DNA of 64,000 nucleotides from Tritonibacter aquimaris. GTDB taxonomy: Bacteria; Pseudomonadota; Alphaproteobacteria; Rhodobacterales; Rhodobacteraceae. The DNA lies in NCBI RefSeq assembly GCF_009617595.1, contig NZ_WIXK01000005.1, positions 186,001 to 250,000 on the forward strand. Direction: 5' to 3'. The notes beneath the pieces are model-generated. The model made no database searches and was not told the DNA's origin. It was given only the letters and a program-made list of their open reading frames with translations. The position numbers and the translations under genes were made by a program. Numbering within the stretch: the first letter of the stretch is position 1; the number at the start of each line of letters is the position of its first letter. Shown here in pieces: positions 33,037 to 41,882 of the stretch.

Positions 33037-34797
33037 ATGAATAACCCAGAGTTTCTCACCGATTGGAATGTCGCGTTTCGTGAAGACCCCTTTCGTTTCA
33101 CAAGTGAATACGCAGGGGGCGAGCGGGCTATCTTGCTTGAATTTGTGCCGGGCGACCGCAGCAGCCTAACGGAATTGCCCGCAACCATAGATCAGCTGGG
33201 GGCGCTCCATTCCGTCAGCCTGACCCAAACCAACGTGAAAGATGTCTCGCGATTGGCGCAGTTTCGAGACATGAAAGAGCTCTTTCTCAGCGGCACCAAA
33301 GTGCGTGACCTGTCCGCGCTTGCCGTGCTCACCGAACTTGAAACGCTGGTGCTGCAAAATGTGCAGATCGATGATCTGTCTTTTGTGCGCAATATGAAAT
33401 CACTCAGCGAACTCTGCATCTCTGGCAGTCAGGTGGCCGACATCAGCCCGCTTGCAGGATGCAAGAAGCTCCGTTCGCTGGGGCTCAACAATACGCCTGT
33501 GCGCGATATCTCGGCACTGGCAAAGCTCTCGCGCCTGCGCTGGCTGAATTTGGATCACACGCAGATTGACACCCTTGATGCATTGGCCAGCCACAAGAGC
33601 CTGGGAGAGCTGAGCGCAAGCTTCACCTCGGTATCAGATCTGAGCCCGCTCAGCGCGGCCAAGCAACTGACCCGGCTGCGCTGTGATGGCACTGGTGTCT
33701 CTGATCTGTCGCCACTTGTTGGCAGCCCCAGGCTGACAACTTTGAGCATGAACGGCTGCCCCATCGAAGATCTCAGCCCGCTGGCTACGTTGCGCAAGCT
33801 GCAGTATGTCTACCTCGCCGAGACCAAGGTGCGCGATATCAGCCCGATTGCAGGCTTCAAACTGTATGACCTGTATCTTGATGGCTCAGAGATCGAAGAT
33901 CTGACCCCGCTGCGCCCAAACCGCAGCATGCCGCGGCTGGCCTGTGATGTGACGGGGGTGTCGTTTCGCGACACGCCGCTAACCCGGATGGATCCAGCGG
34001 GGTTTGGCGACATTGCTTCGGTTGACGCGGGCAATGCGCGCACAGACGAGCTGTTTGCCTATCTGCGCAAGTTGAAAACATGGCCCCCCGCCGGGGCAAA
34101 GCCGCACGTTGAACTTGCCCCATTGCCGGAGCTGCCTGCGCAGATTGCCGGGCTCCGTCTTGCAGAAGACAGCACGCTGCTGCGGCCCTTGTCTTGGCAA
34201 GGCAATGCGGATCTGCAAAAGGGTGGGGCAATCTCTGCACCTGATGAACCGCTCGGCGCTGCCGTGCTGGCCGATTGTGCGGCCCGCTACAATAGTGCTG
34301 ACTGGAATGAGAAGAGCCGGGCGGCGCTGAGCAAAATATTTGCGAGCGTGATCGAACCCGACAGCCCTTTGGATGCAGATCCGGTGCTGGCGTGTATCGC
34401 TGCGATCGACCATGCAGAGCCGCTACAGGCTGCACTTGTGCGCAATATGGCGATTGCTCTTGCAGCCTGCGCCAACGCGTATATGGCGGATACATACGTT
34501 CGCACCACGATGAGCAGAGCAGCGCTGTGTTGGTTGCAGTACCATCAGGCAGAGTTGGTGCAATTTTCACAGACGCAGGAAGATCTGTTTGCAGATTGGA
34601 TGCGGGTGAGTCTGCAAAATGTGAACCTTTGGCATGATCTGGGGGTAGCTCTGGAACGCCGTCCCTTTAATGATCCGGAAAAGATCAAAGAGCGTGCTGA
34701 GTTCTTCGGCGATATACATGTGATCAGCCTCGAAGGCGGCTGGAGCAGCTACGACAGCATGGCGGACTATCGCTTTATGTACAGCAATTACGTCTGA
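33037..34797 (+). CDS. Cytoplasmic leucine-rich-repeat protein with unknown C-terminal domain
   Basis: A 586-residue protein with eleven tandem 22-residue leucine-rich repeats from about residue 66 to 300, each with the pattern T-x-[VI]-x-D-[LI]-S-x-L. The motif starts fall near residues 66, 87, 109, 131, 153, 175, 197, 219, 241, 263 and 284. This is the internalin-like spacing, but there is no signal peptide, membrane helix or sorting signal. Residues ~335-586 are mostly helical, with L-P-E-L-P-A-Q-I-A-G at the start, and match nothing I recognise. No ribosome site is visible. It is probably an intracellular protein-protein interaction scaffold; the function is unknown. Confidence 0.85.
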   Translation: MNNPEFLTDWNVAFREDPFRFTSEYAGGERAILLEFVPGDRSSLTELPATIDQLGALHSVSLTQTNVKDVSRLAQFRDMKELFLSGTKVRDLSALAVLTELETLVLQNVQIDDLSFVRNMKSLSELCISGSQVADISPLAGCKKLRSLGLNNTPVRDISALAKLSRLRWLNLDHTQIDTLDALASHKSLGELSASFTSVSDLSPLSAAKQLTRLRCDGTGVSDLSPLVGSPRLTTLSMNGCPIEDLSPLATLRKLQYVYLAETKVRDISPIAGFKLYDLYLDGSEIEDLTPLRPNRSMPRLACDVTGVSFRDTPLTRMDPAGFGDIASVDAGNARTDELFAYLRKLKTWPPAGAKPHVELAPLPELPAQIAGLRLAEDSTLLRPLSWQGNADLQKGGAISAPDEPLGAAVLADCAARYNSADWNEKSRAALSKIFASVIEPDSPLDADPVLACIAAIDHAEPLQAALVRNMAIALAACANAYMADTYVRTTMSRAALCWLQYHQAELVQFSQTQEDLFADWMRVSLQNVNLWHDLGVALERRPFNDPEKIKERAEFFGDIHVISLEGGWSSYDSMADYRFMYSNYV

Positions 34798-34809
34798 CCG
34801 GGCGTAGCT

Positions 34810-35292
34810 TTAGACCGGCTCATTGATGATATAGTCTTCCCACTCTTCCATCGGGGTCTCAAACTCTGACACGGTGCGCCCGCGCACCGAGACGCCCGCA
34901 GCCTCAACGCTGTTGGGGTCGCCAGTGATCAGCGGGTGCCAATCCGGCAGTGATTTGCCCTCCCAAAGCAGGCGATAGGCGCAGGTCTCGGGCATCCAAT
35001 AGGCGTGGGTGTCGAGATTTTCTGGCGCCAGCACAATGCATTCGGGCACAAATTGATGGCGGATCGGATATTGGCTGCACAGCCCGGTGTCATCATCAAG
35101 CAGCCGACAGGCAACGCAGGTCAGCGCCACCTCACCGGTGTCTTCATCTTCAAGCTTGTTGAGACAGCATTTGCCGCAGCCATCACAGAGCGCTTCCCAT
35201 TCGGGTTTTGACAGTTTGGCCAGCGGTTTCTTTTTCCAGAACTCCCGCGCCAGACCCTGACGCTGGATTACAGGTTTGCGTGTTGCACTCAT
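34810..35292 (-). CDS. YcgN-family cysteine-cluster protein (UPF0260)
   Basis: A 160-residue protein of the YcgN/UPF0260 family with a cysteine cluster (C-D-G-C-G-K-C-C) near residues 36-43 and further cysteines (C-V-A-C, L-C-S-Q-Y, P-E-C, T-C-A-Y) that together suggest an Fe-S or zinc site. The function is not established. I start it at M-S-A-T-R-K (35292), which overlaps the ribF stop by three bases in an ATGA arrangement; the frame is open for 11 more codons inside ribF. Confidence 0.88.
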   Translation of the reverse strand: MSATRKPVIQRQGLAREFWKKKPLAKLSKPEWEALCDGCGKCCLNKLEDEDTGEVALTCVACRLLDDDTGLCSQYPIRHQFVPECIVLAPENLDTHAYWMPETCAYRLLWEGKSLPDWHPLITGDPNSVEAAGVSVRGRTVSEFETPMEEWEDYIINEPV

Positions 35293-36221
35293 AGGGCTGC
35301 CAGGATCGCCCGGCTTTGCAGGCAATCAGCCTCCATCTGCGCAATCAGCGCATCGAGCCCGTCAAATTTCAACTCCGGTCGCAGATACTCCACCAGCGCA
35401 ACCGAGAGCGTTGCCCCGTAAAGGTTGCCGGTGAAATCAAACAGGAAGGTCTCAATATTGGGGTGATCACCATCAAACATCGGCCGCACCCCAACGGATG
35501 CCGCACCGTGGTAGCTGCCCTGATGCGGCCCATCCAGCACATCCACCAGCACCGCATAGACGCCAAACTTGGGCGGGTGCAGCCCATCGATGGACATATT
35601 GGCAGTGGGATAGCCCAGCTCACGGCCGCGCTGTTCGCCGCCGATCACTTCGCCTTCGATGCGGTGCCAATGGCCCAGCATATGCGCCGCATCCCGCGCT
35701 CGCCCCTCTTTGAGCGCATTGCGAATGGCCGTCGATGAAACGGTATTGTCGGAATATTCCATCAACTGCGCGATGGTAACACCAAAACCCATAGCATCGC
35801 CAAAACGCTGCAGATCTTCCACCGTGCCGCTGCGGCCTTTGCCAAAGCAGAAATCAGCCCCGACCACCACATGAGACAGGCCAAGCCCATCAGCAATGAC
35901 ATTTTGGGCAAAGTCTTCTGGTGACAGCGACGACAGGGCTGCGTTGAAATTCAGCTGATACAGCAGTTCAACGCCGAGTTTTTCCAACCGCGAGGCGCGG
36001 GCCTCAGCTGACATCAGGCGAAACGGTGGTGCATCCGGGGCAAAAAATTCACGGGGGTGCGGCTCAAAGGTCATTACACCCAGTGGGGCAACCGGCGCGG
36101 CCTGACGGGCCAGATCGATCACCGCCTGATGGCCAAGATGCACGCCATCGAAATTGCCGATGGCGACGCTTGCACCCTTGTCCCGGGGCTCGACGAATTG
36201 GAAGTCTCGAATGATCCGCAT
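35289..36221 (-). CDS. ribF: Bifunctional riboflavin kinase/FMN adenylyltransferase
   Basis: A 310-residue RibF that converts riboflavin to FMN and FAD. The N-terminal adenylyltransferase has G-N-F-D-G-V-H-L-G-H at about residues 22-31. The C-terminal kinase has G-R-E-L-G-Y-P-T-A-N near 208 and the Y-G-V-Y segment after it. The frame is open 127 codons further, but the conserved N-terminus begins at M-R-I-I-R-D-F, and the upstream extension has no homology and lies in the repeat-rich intergenic region. It is coupled to the downstream YcgN gene. Confidence 0.94.
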   Translation of the reverse strand: MRIIRDFQFVEPRDKGASVAIGNFDGVHLGHQAVIDLARQAAPVAPLGVMTFEPHPREFFAPDAPPFRLMSAEARASRLEKLGVELLYQLNFNAALSSLSPEDFAQNVIADGLGLSHVVVGADFCFGKGRSGTVEDLQRFGDAMGFGVTIAQLMEYSDNTVSSTAIRNALKEGRARDAAHMLGHWHRIEGEVIGGEQRGRELGYPTANMSIDGLHPPKFGVYAVLVDVLDGPHQGSYHGAASVGVRPMFDGDHPNIETFLFDFTGNLYGATLSVALVEYLRPELKFDGLDALIAQMEADCLQSRAILAAL

Positions 36222-36646
36222 ATGCGCATGCCTAGCGCCATGCGCCACGCCGTGCAAGCGCTCTGGATTGAAAAACACCGTTTCAGATTGGGGGCGCTGC
36301 CCCCGCAGATCTGCGATCTGCTCCCCCGGAGTATTTTTAAAAAGGTGATGGGCGGGTTGCGATTGAGCCCAGCGGTTTGCCCGTGCCGCAGCTGGGGTGT
36401 TGCGTGGGGGGCGTACGCCCCATTCAGAACCCGTTAAAGCCGCTGTGGCAGCCTGATTGCGATTGATCCTTCGCCAGTCTTTCTGGCGTCGTAGACGACA
36501 AGGAGCAGGGCCCGTTTGGGTCATGTCTGGTGCACTGGGCAGAGCCGGGGGATGGCATCCCCGGTCCCACATCCGCTGGTGGCGCGCCGCCACTTTTATC
36601 ACCGGGTCCTTATATACGGATCTAGATCACGAAAATTCCTGCAAAA
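36222..36646. other. Hairpin- and repeat-bearing intergenic region upstream of ribF
   Basis: About 425 bases with no credible gene. It holds a GC-rich palindromic stretch near 36291-36306, a 26-base element repeated downstream of purK (36326-36351), a perfect 14-base palindrome GGGGCGTACGCCCC at 36408-36421, and a CCGGGGATG-type hairpin near 36548-36568. The dense hairpins resemble intergenic repeat units. The ribF promoter must lie in the right-hand part. Confidence 0.55.
36326..36351 (+). repeat. Dispersed intergenic element, copy 1
   Basis: A block starting CCGGAGTATTTTT, then AAAAAG and TGATGG. The same block, with about four differences, occurs on the opposite strand at 57268-57292. I recall similar gene-end elements recurring in Roseobacter genomes; two copies in 64 kb are what this sequence shows. 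Confidence 0.6.
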
Positions 36647-36673
36647 AACCGGCGGCCACAGTGGCCACCGGTT
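36647..36673 (-). terminator. Terminator of the MaoC-hydratase gene
   Basis: AACCGGCGGCCAC and GTGGCCACCGGTT form a 13-position stem with one mismatch around a single-base apex, followed on the minus strand by TTTTTT. It lies 34 bases after the hydratase stop. Confidence 0.87.
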
Positions 36674-36706
36674 CTAAAGCTATGTCTGCTGTTTGTGGCC
36701 GTGGGC

Positions 36707-37150
36707 TCAGTCGAATTTGCGCGACGGCGCCATCACCGTGGCTTCGCCAACCAGCACCTTTTTGCCATCCACAATGCAGCGACAGTCGAGCTTTACCCGG
36801 CGTTTGTCGATTTCAATGCCGGTGACTTCGACCTCGGCAAGCACCAAATCACCGGGGCGGACAGGCGCGAGGAATTTCAGCGACTGGCTCATATAGATGG
36901 TGCCATGGCCGGGCAGCTGCTCGCCGATCACGGCCGAAACCAGACCTGCGGTCAGCATGCCATGGGCGATACGGCCCTGAAAAATAGTGTCTTGCGCATA
37001 GTCTTCATCCAGATGCACCGGATTGCGATCGGTCGAGACCTGGGCAAATTTTTCGATATCTTCATCGGTGATGGTTTTGCGCAGGTAACGCACCATGCCC
37101 ATTTCGATATCTTCGATACAGATGGTTCCGCGCGGCAGATTGTCCAACAT
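36707..37150 (-). CDS. MaoC-like (R)-specific enoyl-CoA hydratase
   Basis: A 147-residue hotdog-fold protein with the MaoC/(R)-hydratase catalytic motif D-R-N-P-V-H-L-D near residue 41-48, followed by G-R-I-A-H-G-M-L. It would hydrate trans-2-enoyl-CoA, either for fatty acid turnover or to feed polyhydroxyalkanoate synthesis. GGGGGAG lies four bases before the ATG. It has its own terminator and is separated by 117 bases from the HAD gene upstream, so it may be a single-gene unit. Confidence 0.9.
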   Translation of the reverse strand: MLDNLPRGTICIEDIEMGMVRYLRKTITDEDIEKFAQVSTDRNPVHLDEDYAQDTIFQGRIAHGMLTAGLVSAVIGEQLPGHGTIYMSQSLKFLAPVRPGDLVLAEVEVTGIEIDKRRVKLDCRCIVDGKKVLVGEATVMAPSRKFD

Positions 37151-37267
37151 TCAACTCCCCCCTGGGATGGCCTGCCAAAGGATCGGGCAGGTAATTTTCA
37201 GGCTGCAAAGTATAAGCTTGGGTAACTTAATTACTTTGCAGCTGCAGAAAATCAAGGGAAATCTGCG

Positions 37268-38143
37268 TTAGCGTAGAAAACCAATACTAAAGGTGGGGGC
37301 AGATTTTTCCTGATCCAGATAGGTTTTTAGCGCCTCGGGATCGGGTTGGTCGTTGGTTTTGGTTTCCTGTGCCGCCAGGCCGCCGGTGATGAACAGGCTG
37401 TCGATACCTTCGCCCATGGCACCGGAAATATCGGTATGGGGGCCATCACCAATCGCCAGAATCTCATCGTCCTGAATAGATTTGTCCACTTCCGCCAGGC
37501 GACGGCGTGCCAGATCATAGATCGGCGGGTAAGGTTTGCCAAAATAGAGGCTTTCGCCGCCCATTTCAGTGTAAAGCTTGGCCAAAGCGCCCGCGCACCA
37601 TTCCCGGGTGTGGCCGCGGTCCACCACGATATCGGGGTTTGCGCAGAGCAGCTTCAGCCCATTGGTTTTGGCCAGCAGGAAATCAGCCCGATTCACCGAC
37701 GGATCAGCCTGGGTGTCAAAGGGGCCGCAGCAGACAATGCCTTCGGCCTCGGCAAGCGGCACGCGGGTGATTTCAATCGGGTTGTCGATCACATTGAGGG
37801 GTTCAAAAAAGCCCCAGTCGCGTTGCCATTCGCCCATGAAATAGACCTTCTGGCCTACAGCGCCGGTGAACATCGCCGCGCGTGCGCTGTCGCCTGAGGT
37901 GGCAATGGTGTCATAGGCATCTTCGGGCACGCCAAACTGGCCGAGCTGATCCATCACGCCTGCGCGCGGTTTTGGCGAATTGGTCACCAGCACCACAATG
38001 CCGCCGCTTTTGCGATAGCTCTGCAGCGCCTTGACCGCATCGGGGTAGGCGGTGATGCCATTGTGAACACAGCCCCAAAGATCGACAAACAGCGCCCGGT
38101 AGTTTTGCGAGACCTCAGCGAGGTTTTGGATGATCTGAGACAT
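37268..38143 (-). CDS. HAD-IIA family phosphatase (TIGR01459 type)
   Basis: A 291-residue HAD phosphatase of the NagD-like IIA class. Motif I reads D-L-W-G-C-V-H near residue 21 (the D-x-W-G variant of DxDxT used by the TIGR01459 group), motif II is V-T-N-S near residue 54, and motif IV is I-G-D-G-P-H-T-D near residue 232. A large C2 cap lies between. The family is restricted mainly to alphaproteobacteria and its substrate is unknown. A G-rich ribosome site precedes the ATG. Confidence 0.87.
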   Translation of the reverse strand: MSQIIQNLAEVSQNYRALFVDLWGCVHNGITAYPDAVKALQSYRKSGGIVVLVTNSPKPRAGVMDQLGQFGVPEDAYDTIATSGDSARAAMFTGAVGQKVYFMGEWQRDWGFFEPLNVIDNPIEITRVPLAEAEGIVCCGPFDTQADPSVNRADFLLAKTNGLKLLCANPDIVVDRGHTREWCAGALAKLYTEMGGESLYFGKPYPPIYDLARRRLAEVDKSIQDDEILAIGDGPHTDISGAMGEGIDSLFITGGLAAQETKTNDQPDPEALKTYLDQEKSAPTFSIGFLR

Positions 38144-38264
38144 ATGCGCCCCCTTTGGCCAATTTTGCGTTGGCAGATCTATGGCAGAGGGGCAGGGGTT
38201 TGGCCAGTCTTTCGCGCGCGGGGGCGTTGTGGCTCAGGCCCCTAAAGGGGCGTCGTCACAACGC

Positions 38265-38292
38265 ATAAAGCCTCCCCGAAGGGAGGCTTTAT
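38265..38292. terminator. Bidirectional terminator between helicase and HAD genes
   Basis: ATAAAGCCTCCC pairs with GGGAGGCTTTAT around CGAA (12-base stem). On the minus strand the loop is C(TTCG)G, the very stable UUCG tetraloop. It lies 17 bases after the helicase stop. Confidence 0.9.
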
Positions 38293-38308
38293 CAGAGCAA
38301 CTCAATGT

Positions 38309-40519
38309 TTAGCGTTTGGCGCGCGGTGGGGCCATGCGCTGGCTGGGATCTGCTGCGCGGCGGGCTTTGTTTTTCTTGCTGTTGGGCTTGCCTTCTGGGG
38401 GCGGCGGGCCTTTGCGGCTGGGTTTGGCGTCTGAACCTTTGCCGCCAAAGCCACGCGATTTTGCCCCGTCAGAGAATTTACCAGCAGGTTTGCCGCGAGA
38501 GGCACCAGCATCGCGATCGCCGAATTTGCCACCGGGTTTACCGCCTGGTTTTCCACCTGGTTTTCCAGAGGGTCGACCTGCGGGTCTGCCACCATCACGG
38601 TCGCCAAATTTCCCGCCGGATTTTGGGCGATCAAACCGGTCACCATCTTTGTGACGGGGTTTTGCGCGCGGTGCGTCGCCATCTGATTTACCGTTATGGC
38701 GGGGTTTCTTATCCCCCCAGTCGCCGCGTTGATCACCATCATAGCTTTTGCGGGGCTTGGCTTCGGTGGCGCGGGCTGCACGTGGCGCGTCGGAGCTGCG
38801 GTTGTCGCGGTCTTTGTAGGAGGGGCGCTCGCCGCGGGGCTTGTCATCACGGGGACGGTCGTCACGCTTTTTGAAACCACCACGATCACCATCCCGGCCA
38901 CCGGGACCACCTTTGCCAAAGCTGCGCTTGGGCCGGGGCTCCAGTTTCGGGGCGTTTTTCAGACGGGTCACCCGGCTGCCATCGGCCAGCGCACCAGAGA
39001 CTTCGATGGCCTGTGCCAGCGCATCAGCCGCGCCTTCCTGGATTTCAACAAAGCTTTCGTCTTCTTGAATGCGGATGGCACCGATGTTTTCTTTGCTCAG
39101 ACCGTTTAGATCACACAGCATCGGCAGAATGCGGCGCGGTTCGGCATTGGCGGCGCGGCCACCTTTGACTGCAAACCAGACTGAGGGGCCAAAGGGGGCA
39201 CGTGGCTCACGCTTTTGACGATCATCGGGGTTTGACAGTTCTTCGGGGGCGGTGCGCACTTGCGACCACAGGCGCAGATAACCTGCTGCCAGTGTTTCCT
39301 GATCGAACTTTTCGATCAACGCCGCGCGGGCCTCTGCCAGGCTGTCAGGTGTTGTTTCTTCCCATGACGGATCTGCAAGCATCCGTTCCAGATCGCGGGC
39401 GCGCACCTCATCTGCGCTGGGGGCGGCCTGCCATTCTGCTTCGAGCTTGGCGTCACGCAGCAAACGATCTGCCTTGCGCATGGATTTGGGGCCAACGATC
39501 AGCGCGCTGACACCTTTACGACCGGCGCGGCCGGTCCGGCCTGAGCGGTGCAACAGGGTTTCTGAGGCTTTGGGCAGATCGGCGTGGATCACCAGATCCA
39601 GATTGGGCAGGTCGATGCCGCGCGCGGCCACATCGGTTGCCACACAGATCCGGGCCCGCCCGTCGCGCATCGCCTGCAGCGCATTGGCGCGCTCGCTCTG
39701 GGTCAGCTCTCCCGACAGCGACACCGCAGAAAAACCACGGTTTGACAGGCGAGTCACCATGCGGCTGACGGCAGCGCGGGTGTTGGCAAATACAATCGCA
39801 TTGGGCGATTCATGATAGCGCAGCACGTTGATAATGGCGTTTTCCACATCTTGCGGAGCAACCTTTAGCGCCAGATAGGAAATGTCGCTGTGCTGCTCTT
39901 TGGCGTTCAGCGTGGAAATGCGCTGTGCATCGCGCTGGTAGCTTTCGGCAAGTTTGGCAATCGGCTTTGAAACCGTGGCCGAGAACAGCAGCGTCTGACG
40001 CTCTTCCGGGGCTTCGCCAAGGATGAACTCCAGATCTTCGCGAAAACCCAGATCAAGCATTTCATCGGCTTCATCCAGCACCACAGCACGCAGCGCGCTC
40101 AGGTCGATGTGGCCACGGGTGATATGGTCGCGCAGACGGCCCGGCGTTGCCACAACAATATGGGCCCCGCGTGTAAGGCTGCGACGCTCATCGCGCATGT
40201 CCATGCCGCCCACACAGGACGCCATCACAACACCGGCCTGACCATAAAGCCACGCGAGCTCACGTTTAACCTGCAGCGCCAGCTCGCGGGTCGGGGCAAT
40301 CACCAGCGCCAGCGGTGCGCCTGCTGCTTTGAATTGATCATTGGTGCCCAGCACGGTGGGCGCAATCGCCAGACCAAAGCCCACGGTCTTGCCCGAGCCG
40401 GTCTGCGCTGAAACCAGAAGGTCGAGCCCCGCCAGTTCCGGGTCGCTCACTGCTTCCTGAACGGGGGTCAAAGAGGTATAGCCACGCGCCTCGAGCGCCT
40501 GTTTGATGGAAAGTTTCAC
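38309..40519 (-). CDS. DEAD-box ATP-dependent RNA helicase with DbpA-type RNA-binding domain and basic G/K/R-rich tail
   Basis: A 736-residue helicase. The core motifs are present in order: A-Q-T-G-S-G-K-T (~39), P-T-R-E-L (~74), D-E-A-D (~149), S-A-T (~178) and H-R-S-G-R-T-G-R (~331). A DbpA-like RNA-binding domain follows (about 455-525). The last ~190 residues are a low-complexity tail rich in Gly, Lys, Arg and Asp, including three G-K-P-G units, which probably binds RNA non-specifically. The layout fits DeaD/CsdA helicases in ribosome assembly and cold adaptation. The start is a GTG. Confidence 0.92.
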   Translation of the reverse strand: MKLSIKQALEARGYTSLTPVQEAVSDPELAGLDLLVSAQTGSGKTVGFGLAIAPTVLGTNDQFKAAGAPLALVIAPTRELALQVKRELAWLYGQAGVVMASCVGGMDMRDERRSLTRGAHIVVATPGRLRDHITRGHIDLSALRAVVLDEADEMLDLGFREDLEFILGEAPEERQTLLFSATVSKPIAKLAESYQRDAQRISTLNAKEQHSDISYLALKVAPQDVENAIINVLRYHESPNAIVFANTRAAVSRMVTRLSNRGFSAVSLSGELTQSERANALQAMRDGRARICVATDVAARGIDLPNLDLVIHADLPKASETLLHRSGRTGRAGRKGVSALIVGPKSMRKADRLLRDAKLEAEWQAAPSADEVRARDLERMLADPSWEETTPDSLAEARAALIEKFDQETLAAGYLRLWSQVRTAPEELSNPDDRQKREPRAPFGPSVWFAVKGGRAANAEPRRILPMLCDLNGLSKENIGAIRIQEDESFVEIQEGAADALAQAIEVSGALADGSRVTRLKNAPKLEPRPKRSFGKGGPGGRDGDRGGFKKRDDRPRDDKPRGERPSYKDRDNRSSDAPRAARATEAKPRKSYDGDQRGDWGDKKPRHNGKSDGDAPRAKPRHKDGDRFDRPKSGGKFGDRDGGRPAGRPSGKPGGKPGGKPGGKFGDRDAGASRGKPAGKFSDGAKSRGFGGKGSDAKPSRKGPPPPEGKPNSKKNKARRAADPSQRMAPPRAKR

Positions 40520-40694
40520 GTAAGGATCCGATCATATATGTCTGGCGCACCCCGCGCCATAGGTCAGGTCTGACCAATCGATGCCGATCCATTCGCTGGG
40601 CATATCTGTGGCTAGCCTGAAGTGAAGCGCCGTCCCTAGAGGATTTTTTCGCAGATGTATAGCGTTTTTGCGCGCAAGGCTGCCATGCATGAAA

Positions 40695-40722
40695 AAAACG
40701 CGCTCCGGTTGGAGCGCGTTTT
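40695..40722. terminator. Bidirectional terminator between ppaC and the helicase
   Basis: AAAACGCGCTCC pairs with GGAGCGCGTTTT around a four-base loop, with A residues before and T residues after, so it works in both directions. It lies 44 bases after the pyrophosphatase stop. Confidence 0.9.
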
Positions 40723-40765
40723 CTGTATCAAACCATGATCTGTTTCAGACCATCTGGAGGGGAGA

Positions 40766-41686
40766 TCAGACCTTAAGGTTCGGGATGATCTGTTTCTTGC
40801 GCGACATGACGCCGGGCAGAACAACGCTGTCGCCTTCAACGCTTGCGCCAAAGCTTTTTTCAGCAACGGTTTTCACAACGTCGTTGGGCACCAGAAGGGT
40901 TGCTTCTTCTTTCAGGATGTCGACCACAAACAGCAGCACCTGATCCACGCCATCTTCGGCTTGAACGGTGGCGTAGGTTTCCATCAGGCTGGCCTTACGG
41001 TTCAGCGGGATTTCCGGTGCGGTGGTTTCAAGAACGGAGACGCGGAATTTCACGCCGTCTACCGCGTATTCTTTGGAATCCATGCGGATGAGTTCTGCAT
41101 CAGAGAATGCGGAGACATCGGATTTTGCCGCAAACATTTCCGACGCATATGCACCCAGATCCAGGTTCAGCTCAGCCGCGAGCTTTTCAGCCAGCGCTTT
41201 GTCGTGATCGGTGGTGGTCGGGGAGCGGAATTCCAGCGTGTCGGACAGGATGCATGACAGCATCAGGCCTTTGATGTTGTCGGGCATTTTCGCCGCGTCA
41301 TCACCCATCAGGTCATACATGATGGTGGCGGTGCAGGCCAGCGGGCGCACGGTGATGTCGATCGGGCCTTTGGTTTCCAGACCGCCAACCAGTTTGTGGT
41401 GGTCGATGATCGCCTGCACGTCGAGTTCGTTGATGTTGGCGGGCAGTTCGGCCGGGTTGTTGGTGTCAACGATGATCGCCGGGGTGCCTGCTGCGAATTC
41501 GGTCTTGATGGCGGGTTTGTCAAAACCCCATTTTTCCACCACAAACGCAGCCTCGGTGTTTGGTTCACCCAGCAGAACGGCTTCGGCGGCAACGCCTTTG
41601 ACTTCGTTCAGATACCAGGCCCAGATCAGCGGGGAGCCGGTGGAATCGGTGTCGGGGGATTTATGGCCAAAAACCTGCAGGGTCAT
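40766..41686 (-). CDS. ppaC: Manganese-dependent inorganic pyrophosphatase (DHH family)
   Basis: A 306-residue family II pyrophosphatase, matching the usual length. The metal-site motifs are visible: G-H-K-S-P-D-T-D-S near residues 6-14, V-D-T-N-N near 73, and D-H-H-K near 97-100, with the DHHA2 domain after about residue 190. It hydrolyses PPi to drive biosynthesis. I start at M-T-L-Q-V-F, with GGAG upstream; the open frame extends 34 codons further without homology. Many alphaproteobacteria use the Mg-dependent family I enzyme instead, and I do not see one in this window. Confidence 0.94.
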   Translation of the reverse strand: MTLQVFGHKSPDTDSTGSPLIWAWYLNEVKGVAAEAVLLGEPNTEAAFVVEKWGFDKPAIKTEFAAGTPAIIVDTNNPAELPANINELDVQAIIDHHKLVGGLETKGPIDITVRPLACTATIMYDLMGDDAAKMPDNIKGLMLSCILSDTLEFRSPTTTDHDKALAEKLAAELNLDLGAYASEMFAAKSDVSAFSDAELIRMDSKEYAVDGVKFRVSVLETTAPEIPLNRKASLMETYATVQAEDGVDQVLLFVVDILKEEATLLVPNDVVKTVAEKSFGASVEGDSVVLPGVMSRKKQIIPNLKV

Positions 41687-41882
41687 GTGGGCACTCCTTA
41701 GGGTAGATATATCGGGTTTAGCCGCCTTATAGGCACAAGCTTGCGCCTTGTCACCTGTACATGTTGCGGTGCAGAAAACCTGCGACAAAAGGGACCGTGG
41801 CTCGGGGGTGGGGGATTCATCCGTTGCGTATGTATCCGGGTCCGGGCAGCCTGAAATCAGATTTCATTTTATGGGTTTTGCA

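Noticed and set aside
33037-34797. LRR protein as a surface internalin
   Set aside because: No signal peptide, membrane segment or sorting tag is visible, so surface display is not supported.
38520-38575. Short tandem repeat in the helicase tail as a CRISPR-like or satellite repeat
   Set aside because: It is the coding sequence for repeated G-K-P-G units in the basic tail of the DEAD-box helicase.
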